Source of the DNA: Chryseosolibacter sp964532595
Lineage (GTDB): Bacteria; Bacteroidota; Bacteroidia; Cytophagales; Cyclobacteriaceae
DNA length: 64,000 nt
Assembly: GCA_964532595.1 (NCBI GenBank)
Contig: CAZHIQ010000002.1
Coordinates: 124,001-188,000, forward strand
Reading direction: 5' to 3'
Position numbers and translations under genes: made by a program. Positions 42,254 to 50,407 of this stretch are shown here, piece by piece. The notes under the pieces were generated by a model, which saw only the letters and a list, made by a program, of their open reading frames with translations, did no database searches and was not told the origin of the DNA. Within the stretch, counting starts at the first letter, position 1. Every line of letters starts with the position of its first letter.

Positions 42254-43681
42254 TTACCTGGGCTGTAGCTCTTCCGTTAGCACATTATTCATCATGAGGC
42301 GGAAACTGCGTTTTTTGTAGTCGAGTGAATGCGCAAACGGTTCGCGGTTGGCAGAGTAACCTAGACGGGCGGGGTTCATTCCCGAAATTTCCGCTATAGC
42401 AGCGCTTAACAACGGCTCACGCGAGTCGCCGAGCGGATAAAGAATAAGCTCATTATCGGGCCGCAGGATATCAGGAGTAAAGCCGTTGGAGTAGTCGGCC
42501 TGTCCGGCGCTATTAAGGACTTTTACCACGATAGGCTGCAGTCCCCACGTGTTCTTCGGATCGTTTTCTTCGTAAATGGAAATGGATCCCATATTTTTTC
42601 CGACTGTAGTCTCGCCAATGATAAATACCTCCATGAAGGGTTTCAGTGCATTGATAACGAGCTCACTGGCCGAGGCTGTACGGGAGCCTGTGAGTATATA
42701 GACTTTCCCGGACGTCAGCTGATTGCCGATGTTGTTTTCCTTCGTCTCGAAATGACTTACGAGAAAGCTGGGGCCGAGGTCTTTATCATTGAGGATAGCT
42801 TGTTCTACCAGAGCGTTGTATTCGCGTTTGAGGAAGACGGTCGAATTGTCAACGCCGCTTCCGATCAGACTGGCCAGGTGGCGCGCAGAAGACTCAGATC
42901 CTCCGCTGTTGAAACGTAAATCGAGAATGAGCTCTTCGATTCCTTGCGACTTGAATTCTGCGAAGATCGCGTCTGTTTCCGCGTCATAGGCACCGGGTTG
43001 CGTCTGCGTGCCGGACGCGAAGAAATTGTAAATAAAGTATCCGACCTTCTTTCCATTCACGTCGAGCACAGTAGACATGTAATTCGGATTCTCGGCGTAT
43101 TGAACCGGGGACACCGATAGTGTTTTTGCTTCTTCGAAGTCTTCTCCATTCAATGCCCGGTACATCACCGTGTGGGGTTCGGCAAGGTCTGCAAGCAGCT
43201 CCTGGTAATTGTGAGTAGTGATTTGTTGGCTGTTGATGTGGGTGATGACATCGCCACGCTTCAGGCCGACGGTTTCGGCCGGGGAGGCTGGTTTCACATA
43301 GAGAATCTGCAGCAGGACGTTGCTGCTGCCGGGCGCTTCCAGGTACAGGACAAACTCATAGCCGGGTTCGTGAGATATCCCCTGGAGGGAGTTTAGCAAG
43401 GCAATATAGTCGGCAGCCATGAAAGAGAACCGATCTTCATTGTGCAGGAGGCTCTCGAAAAAATCCGGAGGTTCAACGTTCTTATCCGGCGAAGCAGGGA
43501 GTTGATCATTCCAGTAGTACCAGAAATCCATGTTCTCCTTGATCCAGGAGTTTACATAGACGTATTCTTCGTTTGCCTTTTTGTCCGGATCATCGTCCTC
43601 CCGGCAACTTGTTATTACCAGAGTCGAGAGTAAAATCAGCGCGAGAAATCGCCGCTGAGCGTAAAAAAGAGGTGTCTTCAT
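42254..43681 (-). CDS. S41-family (C-terminal processing) peptidase lipoprotein
   Basis: The 475-residue product has a lipoprotein signal (lipobox VITSC), an N-terminal helical segment (WIKENMDFWYYWNDQLP), a PDZ domain (about residues 100-200, KPASPAETVGLKRGDVITHINSQQI) and the tail-specific protease fold. The fold shows KVGYFIYNFFASG, ELILDLRFNSGG, the nucleophile serine in LTGSRTASASELVINALKPF and the lysine in IGETTVGKNMGS. It would cleave periplasmic or surface proteins, anchored to a membrane. The ATG at 43681 gives a proper signal peptide; a longer frame does not. It is convergent with the ArsC-like gene. Confidence 0.92.
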   Translation of the reverse strand: MKTPLFYAQRRFLALILLSTLVITSCREDDDPDKKANEEYVYVNSWIKENMDFWYYWNDQLPASPDKNVEPPDFFESLLHNEDRFSFMAADYIALLNSLQGISHEPGYEFVLYLEAPGSSNVLLQILYVKPASPAETVGLKRGDVITHINSQQITTHNYQELLADLAEPHTVMYRALNGEDFEEAKTLSVSPVQYAENPNYMSTVLDVNGKKVGYFIYNFFASGTQTQPGAYDAETDAIFAEFKSQGIEELILDLRFNSGGSESSARHLASLIGSGVDNSTVFLKREYNALVEQAILNDKDLGPSFLVSHFETKENNIGNQLTSGKVYILTGSRTASASELVINALKPFMEVFIIGETTVGKNMGSISIYEENDPKNTWGLQPIVVKVLNSAGQADYSNGFTPDILRPDNELILYPLGDSREPLLSAAIAEISGMNPARLGYSANREPFAHSLDYKKRSFRLMMNNVLTEELQPR

Positions 43682-43842
43682 AAGCAGAGGTCGGGCAAAA
43701 GCTGTACCCTTTGGCAGCAACCGCTTTAGCGCGCGGGACGGGTACACCAGCTTACTGCAATTTGTCTAAAATTAATAAAGCGACCAAAAAAGGAACCGCA
43801 GGGATGTGATACTTCGTTTACCTGTTTAAACAACATTGCTTT

Positions 43843-44145
43843 ATGGCCCATGGTAACTTTTCAAGCCTTGTAGCGGGCGAAAAACCCACACTTGTTGATT
43901 TTTACGCCGATTGGTGCGGCCCATGCAAGATGATGACACCGATTTTGGAAGAGCTTAAGCGGGAGCTGGGAGAATCAGCCCGAATTATCAAAATTGATGT
44001 TGACAAGAATCCGGCCCTTGCCAGTCGCTTTGACGTCCGGGGTGTACCAACGCTCGCGCTGTTTAAGAACGGAGAATTGAAGTGGCGCCAGGCGGGAGTC
44101 GTACCTGCGGAGAATCTGAGAAGGATAATCGCAGCGCACCAGTAG
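43843..44145 (+). CDS. Thioredoxin
   Basis: The 100-residue thioredoxin has the active site WCGPC (Cys25 and Cys28), the preceding VDFYADW, the cis-proline loop RGVPTLALFKNG and no signal peptide, so it is cytoplasmic. It reduces disulfides in client enzymes. No thioredoxin reductase is nearby. It is convergent with the following 127-residue gene, with a gap of 12 bases. Confidence 0.96.
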   Translation: MAHGNFSSLVAGEKPTLVDFYADWCGPCKMMTPILEELKRELGESARIIKIDVDKNPALASRFDVRGVPTLALFKNGELKWRQAGVVPAENLRRIIAAHQ

Positions 44146-44157
44146 TGTCAGAACTCC

Positions 44158-44541
44158 TCAGTCTACATCAATGTACAGATACCGCCTGAATACCCGGGTA
44201 AGCTCGTCATAGAAGAGTGGTTCGTAGCCCCCGGAAATTCCAGCCGATCCGGTTGTCCGGACGTGTTCGATAAGACTTTGGTAATGATGGATATCAACCG
44301 GGGAGATAAGCAGGGTCTTTAACTCCTTACGGATAAGCTGAACTTTCACAGGGGAGAGATCCGGGACCTGATATCGGTCTTTCAGCCATGGGACCAGGAT
44401 TCTTTCATCGAGAAAATCCTTTATCAAATCGTTTCGCAGCTTGCGGACGAGGTCGAGGATGCGCTCGTCGGTCCAGAGGGATTGAAGGGTATCTGAGTTC
44501 ATGGAGCGAAATTGAGCAATGGCTTTGTCAAGAAGTGTCAA
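44158..44541 (-). CDS. Hypothetical protein, 127 residues
   Basis: I do not recognise the family. The product is soluble and largely helical, with LWTDERILDLVRKLRNDLIKDFLDERILVPWLKDRYQVPDLSPVKVQLIRKELKTLL and a C-terminal FYDELTRVFRRYLYIDVD. There is no signal peptide. It is divergent from cysE and convergent with thioredoxin. The composition looks like a real gene. Confidence 0.7.
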   Translation of the reverse strand: MTLLDKAIAQFRSMNSDTLQSLWTDERILDLVRKLRNDLIKDFLDERILVPWLKDRYQVPDLSPVKVQLIRKELKTLLISPVDIHHYQSLIEHVRTTGSAGISGGYEPLFYDELTRVFRRYLYIDVD

Positions 44542-44626
44542 AGCCCGAAAAAAGAACTGGGCGCTTTTTATATACTTGTAAACTGTTTTATTTCCCGTGT
44601 TAACGGGTGGGTTAAACCCCCATTGA

Positions 44627-45466
44627 ATGGATAAGTCCTTTATTGATAAACTGTATCAGGCGCATCAGGCCTGTCCGACCTGCCCTTCGCCGGCGGAAGT
44701 TGCCTCGTTTTTTAACCGGCTGCTCGGAACACTGTTCCCGGAGTTTACCCGCTTAAATTTGACCTCGACAGATGCCCTGACAGCTCATATGGACGAGCTC
44801 AGGAAGGAGTTGGACAGGATTGTAAACTTTAATCCCTACAAAAACGGAGATGTTTCGCAGGTGGCTACCACGTTTTTTGATGTCCTTCCATCGATATACG
44901 ACCGGTTGAATGAGGATGTTGAAGCGATGTACGCAGGTGATCCCGCGGCTAAGACCCGCAAGGAAGTGATTCAAAGTTACCCCGGTTTTTACGCTGTGGC
45001 AGCGTATCGGATAGCGCATCAACTTCACCAATTGGGGGTCAGGGGTATCCCCCGGATGATAACGGAGCACGCTCATAGCAAGACCGGCATCGATATACAC
45101 CCGTCAGCTGCGATCGGGAGGCATTTCTGTATTGACCACGGTACCGGTGTTGTCATTGGTGAGACGGCTGTTATCGGTGATCACGTGAAAATATACCAAG
45201 GAGTGACGCTTGGGGCACTTAGTGTGGATAAGAATGATGCAAGTAAGAAGCGTCATCCGACATTGGAGGACTACGTTGTGGTGTATGCAGGCGCGACGAT
45301 TCTGGGCGGAGAAACGGTAATCGGTCACCATAGCGTTGTTGGAGGTAACGTCTGGCTTACTCGCAGCCTTCCTGCGCATTCAAAAATCTACTATCAGGCG
45401 AAGATGTACAATGGCGAGAACGACGAAACCGACATTGTCATTTTTAAAGCACATCACGACAAATAG
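44627..45466 (+). CDS. cysE: Serine O-acetyltransferase
   Basis: CysE makes O-acetylserine, the carbon acceptor for cysteine synthesis. The 279-residue product has an N-terminal helical domain (to about residue 140) and a left-handed beta-helix of hexapeptide repeats with IDIHPSAAIGRHFCIDHGTGVVIGETAVIGDHVKIYQGVTLGA (catalytic histidine in IDHGTG) and ATILGGETVIGHHSVVGGNVWLT. The N-terminal CPTCPSPAEV and long N-terminal domain resemble the EpsC-type enzymes. A TATACTTG at 44571-44578 may be its -7 box. cysM starts two bases after its stop. Confidence 0.94.
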   Translation: MDKSFIDKLYQAHQACPTCPSPAEVASFFNRLLGTLFPEFTRLNLTSTDALTAHMDELRKELDRIVNFNPYKNGDVSQVATTFFDVLPSIYDRLNEDVEAMYAGDPAAKTRKEVIQSYPGFYAVAAYRIAHQLHQLGVRGIPRMITEHAHSKTGIDIHPSAAIGRHFCIDHGTGVVIGETAVIGDHVKIYQGVTLGALSVDKNDASKKRHPTLEDYVVVYAGATILGGETVIGHHSVVGGNVWLTRSLPAHSKIYYQAKMYNGENDETDIVIFKAHHDK

Positions 45467-45468
45467 AC

Positions 45469-46347
45469 ATGAAACTACACGAGCTCATCGGCGGCACGCG
45501 ACTGGTCGAACTTCAGCATCTAAGTCCCAATCCGCGGGTAACCCTGCTGGCCAAACTTGAAGGCGATAACCCAGGGGGAAGCGTAAAAGACCGTACGGCT
45601 TATGGAATGATTCGTGGCGCGCTTGAGCGCGGAGAAATATCCCGTGGCGACAAGCTTGTTGAGGCAACGAGCGGAAACACAGGGATCGCACTGGCTATGA
45701 TTGCGCGATTGATGGGACTCGACATGACCCTTATCATGCCCGACAACGCGACCCGTGAGCGCGTGCTGGCCATGGAGGCTTATGGGGCTCGCGTGATCCT
45801 GACCCCTTCCGAGAAGACGATCGAATATTCCCGATCACTGGCGGAAAAAATGGCGGCCGAGGAGGGTTACTTCATTCTCAACCAGTTCGGCAATAACGAC
45901 AATGTAAATATTCATTACCGCTCGACAGGCCCCGAAATATGGCGCGATACCGACGGACGTGTTACCCACTTTGTTTCCGCTATGGGTACTACAGGGACGA
46001 TTATGGGGGTATCGCGATACCTGAAAGAGCAAAATCCCAACATTCAGATTGTGGGAACTCAACCTACCGATGGTTCGTGTATTCCGGGGATTCGACGGTG
46101 GTCTCCCGAGTTCTTACCCCGGATTTTTGAGCGTGAACGTGTGGACCGTATCATCGATGTGTCCGAAAACGATGCACGCGCCTTTACCCGCCGACTCGCT
46201 CGTGAAGAAGGCATTCTCGCAGGTATGAGCAGTGGAGGTGCAGCAAGCGCTGCGGTACAACTCGCCTCGGAGCTCAGCGAAGGAGTTATCGTGTTCATTG
46301 TCTGTGATAGGGGTGACCGTTATCTGAGTTCGGACCTCTTCGGGTAA
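45469..46347 (+). CDS. cysM: Cysteine synthase B (O-acetylserine sulfhydrylase)
   Basis: CysM condenses O-acetylserine with sulfide or thiosulfate to form cysteine using PLP. The 292-residue product has the PLP lysine in EGDNPGGSVKDRTAYGMI, the asparagine loop VEATSGNTGIALAMIA, the phosphate-binding SAMGTTGTIMGVSRYLKEQNP and the C-terminal AGMSSGGAASAAVQL. The short length and the EGDNPGGSVKDR form are those of CysM rather than CysK. It follows cysE by two bases as a two-gene cysteine operon. Confidence 0.95.
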   Translation: MKLHELIGGTRLVELQHLSPNPRVTLLAKLEGDNPGGSVKDRTAYGMIRGALERGEISRGDKLVEATSGNTGIALAMIARLMGLDMTLIMPDNATRERVLAMEAYGARVILTPSEKTIEYSRSLAEKMAAEEGYFILNQFGNNDNVNIHYRSTGPEIWRDTDGRVTHFVSAMGTTGTIMGVSRYLKEQNPNIQIVGTQPTDGSCIPGIRRWSPEFLPRIFERERVDRIIDVSENDARAFTRRLAREEGILAGMSSGGAASAAVQLASELSEGVIVFIVCDRGDRYLSSDLFG

Positions 46348-46511
46348 AATTGTCCAGTATTACTGTGTTTTACCGTTGGTGAGTAGGATTCTCCCCACTA
46401 CGGTTCGTGATCCGATGCCTTCCTACGGGCAACGGTCGAGGATTACTTTTTGCTCTTTACGCGATGCACTGCTGCCAGCAACTAGCGGACAGTAGTATTT
46501 CGCGTGATATC

Positions 46512-47609
46512 ATGAAAGAAATTTTCGAGCGGGCCAATCAGTACCTGTTCTTCATCATCCTGGTTGTGGGGGTCCTCTACTTCGGGAAACCCTTTCTCGC
46601 CCCTATCTTCTTCGGAGCTCTGCTCGCCATGCTCATGGCGCCCATGTGCCGAAGGTTTGAGCGATGGGGACTCAACAGGGCTTTGGCAACCCTGGGATGC
46701 ATCCTGATCCTGGTTCTGGTCATTGCGGGCATAGCTGTCGTAGTCAGCACGCAGCTGGCGACCTTCATGGACAATCTCTCCCAGATTGAAGCAAGAGCAA
46801 AAGAACTGCTTGCGGACGTCCAGAGGTTCATCCAAGAGCATAGCGGCGTAAGTCCTGAAGACCAGGAGAAAATTGTCAAAAAGGAAGCACAGCAGACAAC
46901 GCAGTCGGGGCCAGGAATGGCCACCCTCTTTCTCACGGCAGTGACCGCAACGATTACAGGAGTTGTGCTAACGCTCGTCATCACATTTCTGATGATTTTC
47001 AATAAAGAACAGTTCGAGACATTTTTTGTCCGTCTTTATGAAGAGACCGATACCGAAAAAGTTAAGACGATTGTCGGTCAGATTGCGCAGGTATCCCAGA
47101 AATATCTGACGGGTCGAGCGATGTCGGTACTGATCATCGCCACACTATATTCGATTGGCCTTCTTATCGTAGGGGTGAAAAATGCCGTTCTTCTGGCCGG
47201 TATTGCAGCGCTGCTGACTTTAATTCCTTATCTCGGAACTGTGCTCGGCGGACTTATTCCCGTACTGATGGGGTTGCTCACACAGGATGTCCAGACAGCC
47301 TTGTGGGCAGGAGTTGTAATGATAGGAATACAAACCATCGATAACTACTTTATTGAACCCAACGTAGTCGGAGGGGAAGTTAACCTCAATGCGCTGTGGT
47401 CGATTCTCAGTATCATCGCCGGAGGAATGATATGGGGAGTCGCAGGGATGATTATCTTCCTTCCGCTGTTCGGAATTCTCAAAATAGTCTTCGATCACGT
47501 ACAGCCCTTGAAACCCCTGGGTTATCTCCTTGGAGCACCTAACGGACAGGGAGAATCGAGATTAAAGACTTGGATTAAGGCCAGGTTAGGTATCCGCGAT
47601 CAGGAATAA
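46512..47609 (+). CDS. AI-2E-family transporter (PerM/YhhT type)
   Basis: The 365-residue membrane protein has seven or eight helices in the family order: two at the N terminus (FFIILVVGVLYFGKPFLAPIFFGALLAMLMAP), one (LILVLVIAGIAVVVSTQL), a cytoplasmic helical segment, and the C-terminal bundle with the family mark LIPYLGTVLGGLIPVLMGLL and IDNYFIEPNVVGGEVNLNALWSI. Members export autoinducer-2 or exchange sodium and protons; substrate unknown here. The ATG at 46512 is chosen; a longer frame from 46407 is not membrane-like at its start. Confidence 0.92.
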   Translation: MKEIFERANQYLFFIILVVGVLYFGKPFLAPIFFGALLAMLMAPMCRRFERWGLNRALATLGCILILVLVIAGIAVVVSTQLATFMDNLSQIEARAKELLADVQRFIQEHSGVSPEDQEKIVKKEAQQTTQSGPGMATLFLTAVTATITGVVLTLVITFLMIFNKEQFETFFVRLYEETDTEKVKTIVGQIAQVSQKYLTGRAMSVLIIATLYSIGLLIVGVKNAVLLAGIAALLTLIPYLGTVLGGLIPVLMGLLTQDVQTALWAGVVMIGIQTIDNYFIEPNVVGGEVNLNALWSILSIIAGGMIWGVAGMIIFLPLFGILKIVFDHVQPLKPLGYLLGAPNGQGESRLKTWIKARLGIRDQE

Positions 47610-47611
47610 CG

Positions 47612-48172
47612 CTAATCGTTTTCCATTCCCTTTTTTGCCCGTATGCACCAAAGAAGCTCGTCGATGAAGATCGTTGCCCGGTTGTTCGTTTCAGAGTCGA
47701 CAGGTTGGCCTTCCTCGGTGAAGGCAGTGTCAGCATGAGGCACAGGGAATTGAGCCGGGATGACCCACGACCTGATTTTCCATAGTGTGAAGAGGAGCGA
47801 GGTTATGACCTGGGTCCCCCCGAAAACCCCGTCTGAGACCGTTGAGATTCCGATGGGCTTTCGTCTCCACTCAGTGTATAGCAAATCAATTACGTTCTTA
47901 ATACTAGCTGGATAGCCACCATTGTATTCGGGGGTAACGATGATCACCCCATCGGCCTTTCGCACACGTTCTGCGAAATCCAGAACGTCTGCCGACGGAT
48001 TGGTCTGGTATTGAAGGCGCTCGTTAAAGAGTGGAAACTGGTAGGCGTTGAGGTCGAGGATCTCAGCGGTCGCCAGTTGCCTGGAGGTTAGGAAGTGTTG
48101 AAAGTAGAGGGCTACCCGATGGCTGTTTCTGCCTGTTCGTACGCTCGAAGAAATAATAGCAATGTGTGGCAT
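47612..48172 (-). CDS. NADPH-dependent FMN reductase family protein
   Basis: The 186-residue flavodoxin-like protein has the phosphate loop IISSSVRTGRNSHRVALYF, PLFNERL, the ISO-type IIVTPEYNGGYPASIKNVIDLLYTEW (flavin-binding, with the YNGGYP loop) and GGTQVITSLLFTLW. It is probably a homodimeric FMN-dependent quinone or azo reductase. It is convergent with the AI-2E-type gene, two bases apart. Confidence 0.93.
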   Translation of the reverse strand: MPHIAIISSSVRTGRNSHRVALYFQHFLTSRQLATAEILDLNAYQFPLFNERLQYQTNPSADVLDFAERVRKADGVIIVTPEYNGGYPASIKNVIDLLYTEWRRKPIGISTVSDGVFGGTQVITSLLFTLWKIRSWVIPAQFPVPHADTAFTEEGQPVDSETNNRATIFIDELLWCIRAKKGMEND

Positions 48173-48575
48173 ATGTTATGATTCTTCGTGAATATGCGAC
48201 AATATTTATTAAATGTAAACCTTTGTTCAATAATGGGGGTGAGACGTTGACGGAAGTAGGCAGGATCATCAGAATGCAAAACCACCCATGCCAAAGGCGA
48301 TGGGTGGTGTGCAAACCTAAAACAAAACAAATCATTTCGACAAACCGGATGTGGCTGCAAAAAAGTTCGTGTATCGAACAGCACCCTCAGGTAAAGTGAA
48401 AAGTATCCGGTCGTCCTTACAAGACAAACGTATTGTTCAACGACGATGCAATTTGCGTCGAATCCTGAAGATGGGCTGCGAAATAATGGACAACTTCGGG
48501 CGTGTGTAAGAAAGACTTGAGTTCGTCTGAATCTGAAGCAGCCGTAAGTGTGAGAAGGAGTTGATACGTTAGGTC
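48173..48575. other. 403-base gap between the FMN reductase and cupin genes, with an open frame after the cupin stop
   Basis: No complete gene is seen. Reading leftwards, the cupin frame stays open for 52 codons after its TAG stop, to a TAA at 48417-48419. It contains LKSFLHTPEVVHYFAAHLQD, which looks coding in composition but has no ATG, GTG or TTG near its beginning. A hairpin at 48281-48308 lies beyond it. This could be the remnant of a longer cupin gene, a decayed neighbour, or chance. Confidence 0.4.
48281..48308 (-). terminator. Probable terminator hairpin downstream of the cupin gene
   Basis: Arms ACCACCCAT (48281-48289) and ATGGGTGGT (48300-48308) pair perfectly, with an inner GCC/GGC pair and a bulged G. 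Read leftwards it is followed by four T. It is 270 bases after the cupin stop and 110 after the end of the open frame. Confidence 0.55.
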
Positions 48576-49124
48576 CTATCTGACCGTCGATGGTGCCCAG
48601 TGCTTTACCAGAGGTCCGTCACTGCCGTATATGGGATCATTGCCCGGAAGTGCTACACGACGGATATTTTCTTCAACTGTCGCTCGGTCGCCTTCTTCGC
48701 CGTAGCGTATATCGTAATCGGCTCCGCCAGGATATGCACCAAGACATACAAAGCCGTCGGTCGCCTCAATTTTCTTGTGTGCGACCCCGGCGGGAATGAT
48801 GACTACGTCACCCGCTTCGAAGGTTAAGCTCAAGCCGTTCGGTCCTCCGAACTGTACCTGTGCAGTGCCCTGTAGTGCTACGAGCACCTCATGGGTAATA
48901 CTGTGATAGTGGTGTCGCGCAATGATGTCGCCCACCCAGGAGTTCGACCAACCGTTTGTCTCCAACAAATCCCGAACTGTGTGTTCAACGATTTCCCTGA
49001 CCGCGCCTGCATAATGGAGCATGGGTAGCAGTCGGTTATTGGGAAAGCCGCTATCTTCCGGGAGAATATCCCGCGTAATGTTTATCTTCTGAATTGCCTC
49101 CACGGCATCTGTAAGTGATTTCAT
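48576..49124 (-). CDS. Cupin-domain protein (YjlB-like)
   Basis: The 182-residue product resembles YjlB-type cupins: NNRLLPMLHYAGAV near the N terminus and a cupin barrel with WVGDIIARHHYHSITHEVLVALQGTAQVQFGG (metal-ligand-like histidines and a glutamate), GDVVIIPAGVAHKKIEA, and the closing LGAYPGG. The function of the family is unknown; small-molecule binding or isomerase activity is likely. I chose the ATG at 49124. The frame remains open for 52 codons beyond the TAG stop, discussed separately. Confidence 0.88.
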   Translation of the reverse strand: MKSLTDAVEAIQKINITRDILPEDSGFPNNRLLPMLHYAGAVREIVEHTVRDLLETNGWSNSWVGDIIARHHYHSITHEVLVALQGTAQVQFGGPNGLSLTFEAGDVVIIPAGVAHKKIEATDGFVCLGAYPGGADYDIRYGEEGDRATVEENIRRVALPGNDPIYGSDGPLVKHWAPSTVR

Positions 49125-49260
49125 CGTGACGTCTGTTTGGTTGGGTAGAGGAGTGGTTGAAGTATAATTCAACAGGTAAAAAAATGTTCCGGTCGCTCAG
49201 GTGATCTCTCGTGGGTTGCGGGTGCCGGATTTGCTGTAGAGGTTTACAAAATTCTTAAAC

Positions 49261-49788
49261 ATGCACGAAATATGGACGATAGGGCACTCAACTCGTAGTT
49301 TCCAGGCGTTTGTACACCTTCTTCAAAGCGCGGGTGTGGTGACTCTTGTCGATGTCAGAGCTCATCCGGGAAGCCGGAAATATCCTCATTTTAACAGTGA
49401 TAACCTCGCGGTAGCACTTCCCCAATTAGGGATTGAGTATTTGCACCTACCGCAGTTGGGAGGACGTCGACGACCGCAAGCGAACTCGAAGAACGTCGCC
49501 TGGCGTAACAGCTCTTTTCGCGGATATGCCGACCATATGCAAACCGCGGAGTTTCGGGAGGGGGTAAGTCAACTTGTACATCGAGCGAGTCAACAGCGTA
49601 CGGCTTACATGTGCTCGGAAGCGCCTTGGTGGCGATGTCATCGCGCACTCGTTTCCGATTATCTCAAGGCGCGTGGGTGGAAAGTTTGGCATATTATGGA
49701 AGGAGGCCGCATAACCGAGCATCCCTTTACTTCTCCGGCCCGTGCTGTTCAGGGAGATCTTTTCTACGACCTCGAGGATCAGGCATGA
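49261..49788 (+). CDS. DUF488 family protein
   Basis: The 175-residue product has the DUF488 signature: N-terminal IWTIGHSTRSFQAFVHLLQSAGVVTLVDVRAHPGSRKYPHFN, then LPQLGIEYLHLPQLGGRRRP, FRGYADHM, and the cysteine motif MCSEAPWWRCHRALVSDYL. The C-S-E-x-P-W-x-C-H-R box is well kept, here with an inserted Trp (PWWRCHR). The biochemical role of the family is not settled; nucleic-acid modification or redox functions have been proposed. Confidence 0.92.
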   Translation: MHEIWTIGHSTRSFQAFVHLLQSAGVVTLVDVRAHPGSRKYPHFNSDNLAVALPQLGIEYLHLPQLGGRRRPQANSKNVAWRNSSFRGYADHMQTAEFREGVSQLVHRASQQRTAYMCSEAPWWRCHRALVSDYLKARGWKVWHIMEGGRITEHPFTSPARAVQGDLFYDLEDQA

Positions 49789-50047
49789 CATACCGACGCT
49801 TGAAACCTCTTTGGTCTTAGTGCATAAGTCGGGGAGGGCGGATACCAGGTGAGATGGGTCGCTGTAAAAGTAACGACATCAGCATGGGATCGACGATTCG
49901 TTGATTTCGCTCCCTTTACTTTGTCTAATGCTCTTGTTGTGTCAGGCTTGTCGCGCCATGACGCCCACAGATATTTCATAACAAAGGAGTTTCGAAGGGA
50001 GGTAAAAAACTATTCCCCTTGGTTTTAGCGTAGGTTAATTAACGAAA

Positions 50048-50308
50048 TCAAATTTTGACAATCCGGATATGGCGTTGTCCCTGCTCGGCGGGATGAATGG
50101 CCGTTACACGCCCCTCGATGCCGACATAGTGCGATTGTTTGTCCCTGGGTGTCGGCACGTCTGTTCGACCTGCAATTGAATTATGAAATGCCATCACAAG
50201 CGTTCCCTCCCGAACTTCGTCTCTTGACGAAAGCACCGTAGCTTCCACTTCTTTTCCATCGAGGTAGTCTCGATAATTCTCGTCGATAACAACCTTTGGC
50301 AAGTTCAT
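50048..50308 (-). CDS. Hypothetical protein, 86 residues
   Basis: I do not recognise the family. The small beta-rich protein starts MNLPKVVIDENYRDYLDGKEVEATVLS and has GTLVMAFHNSIAGRTDVPTPRDKQ and a closing QRHIRIVKI. It lacks a signal peptide. The gap of 259 bases between the DUF488 gene and this one shows nothing else I can support. Confidence 0.6.
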   Translation of the reverse strand: MNLPKVVIDENYRDYLDGKEVEATVLSSRDEVREGTLVMAFHNSIAGRTDVPTPRDKQSHYVGIEGRVTAIHPAEQGQRHIRIVKI

Positions 50309-50351
50309 AAGAAGGATTTTTATGGATGGTGCTCCAAAATCATTCCGTCAA

Positions 50352-50378
50352 GAAAAAAAGCCCGCTGGCGTAGCGGGC
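50352..50378 (-). terminator. Terminator of the first beta-helix lipoprotein gene
   Basis: Read leftwards, GCCCGCT (50378-50372) pairs with AGCGGGC (50366-50360) around a five-base loop, then a run of seven T. It lies 30 bases after the stop at 50408. Confidence 0.85.
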
Positions 50379-50407
50379 TTTGATGAAATGGCATTTTCCG
50401 TGAAAGA

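Noticed and set aside
44594..44621. Hairpins before cysE as a cysteine-responsive attenuator or riboswitch
   Set aside because: The short inverted repeats (CCCGT/ACGGG) lack a leader peptide with Cys codons and a terminator; too little to support a regulatory RNA.
49779..49979. 66-codon minus-strand frame after the DUF488 gene
   Set aside because: It overlaps the DUF488 3' end, its composition is unlike a Cytophagales protein, and no promoter or terminator fits it.
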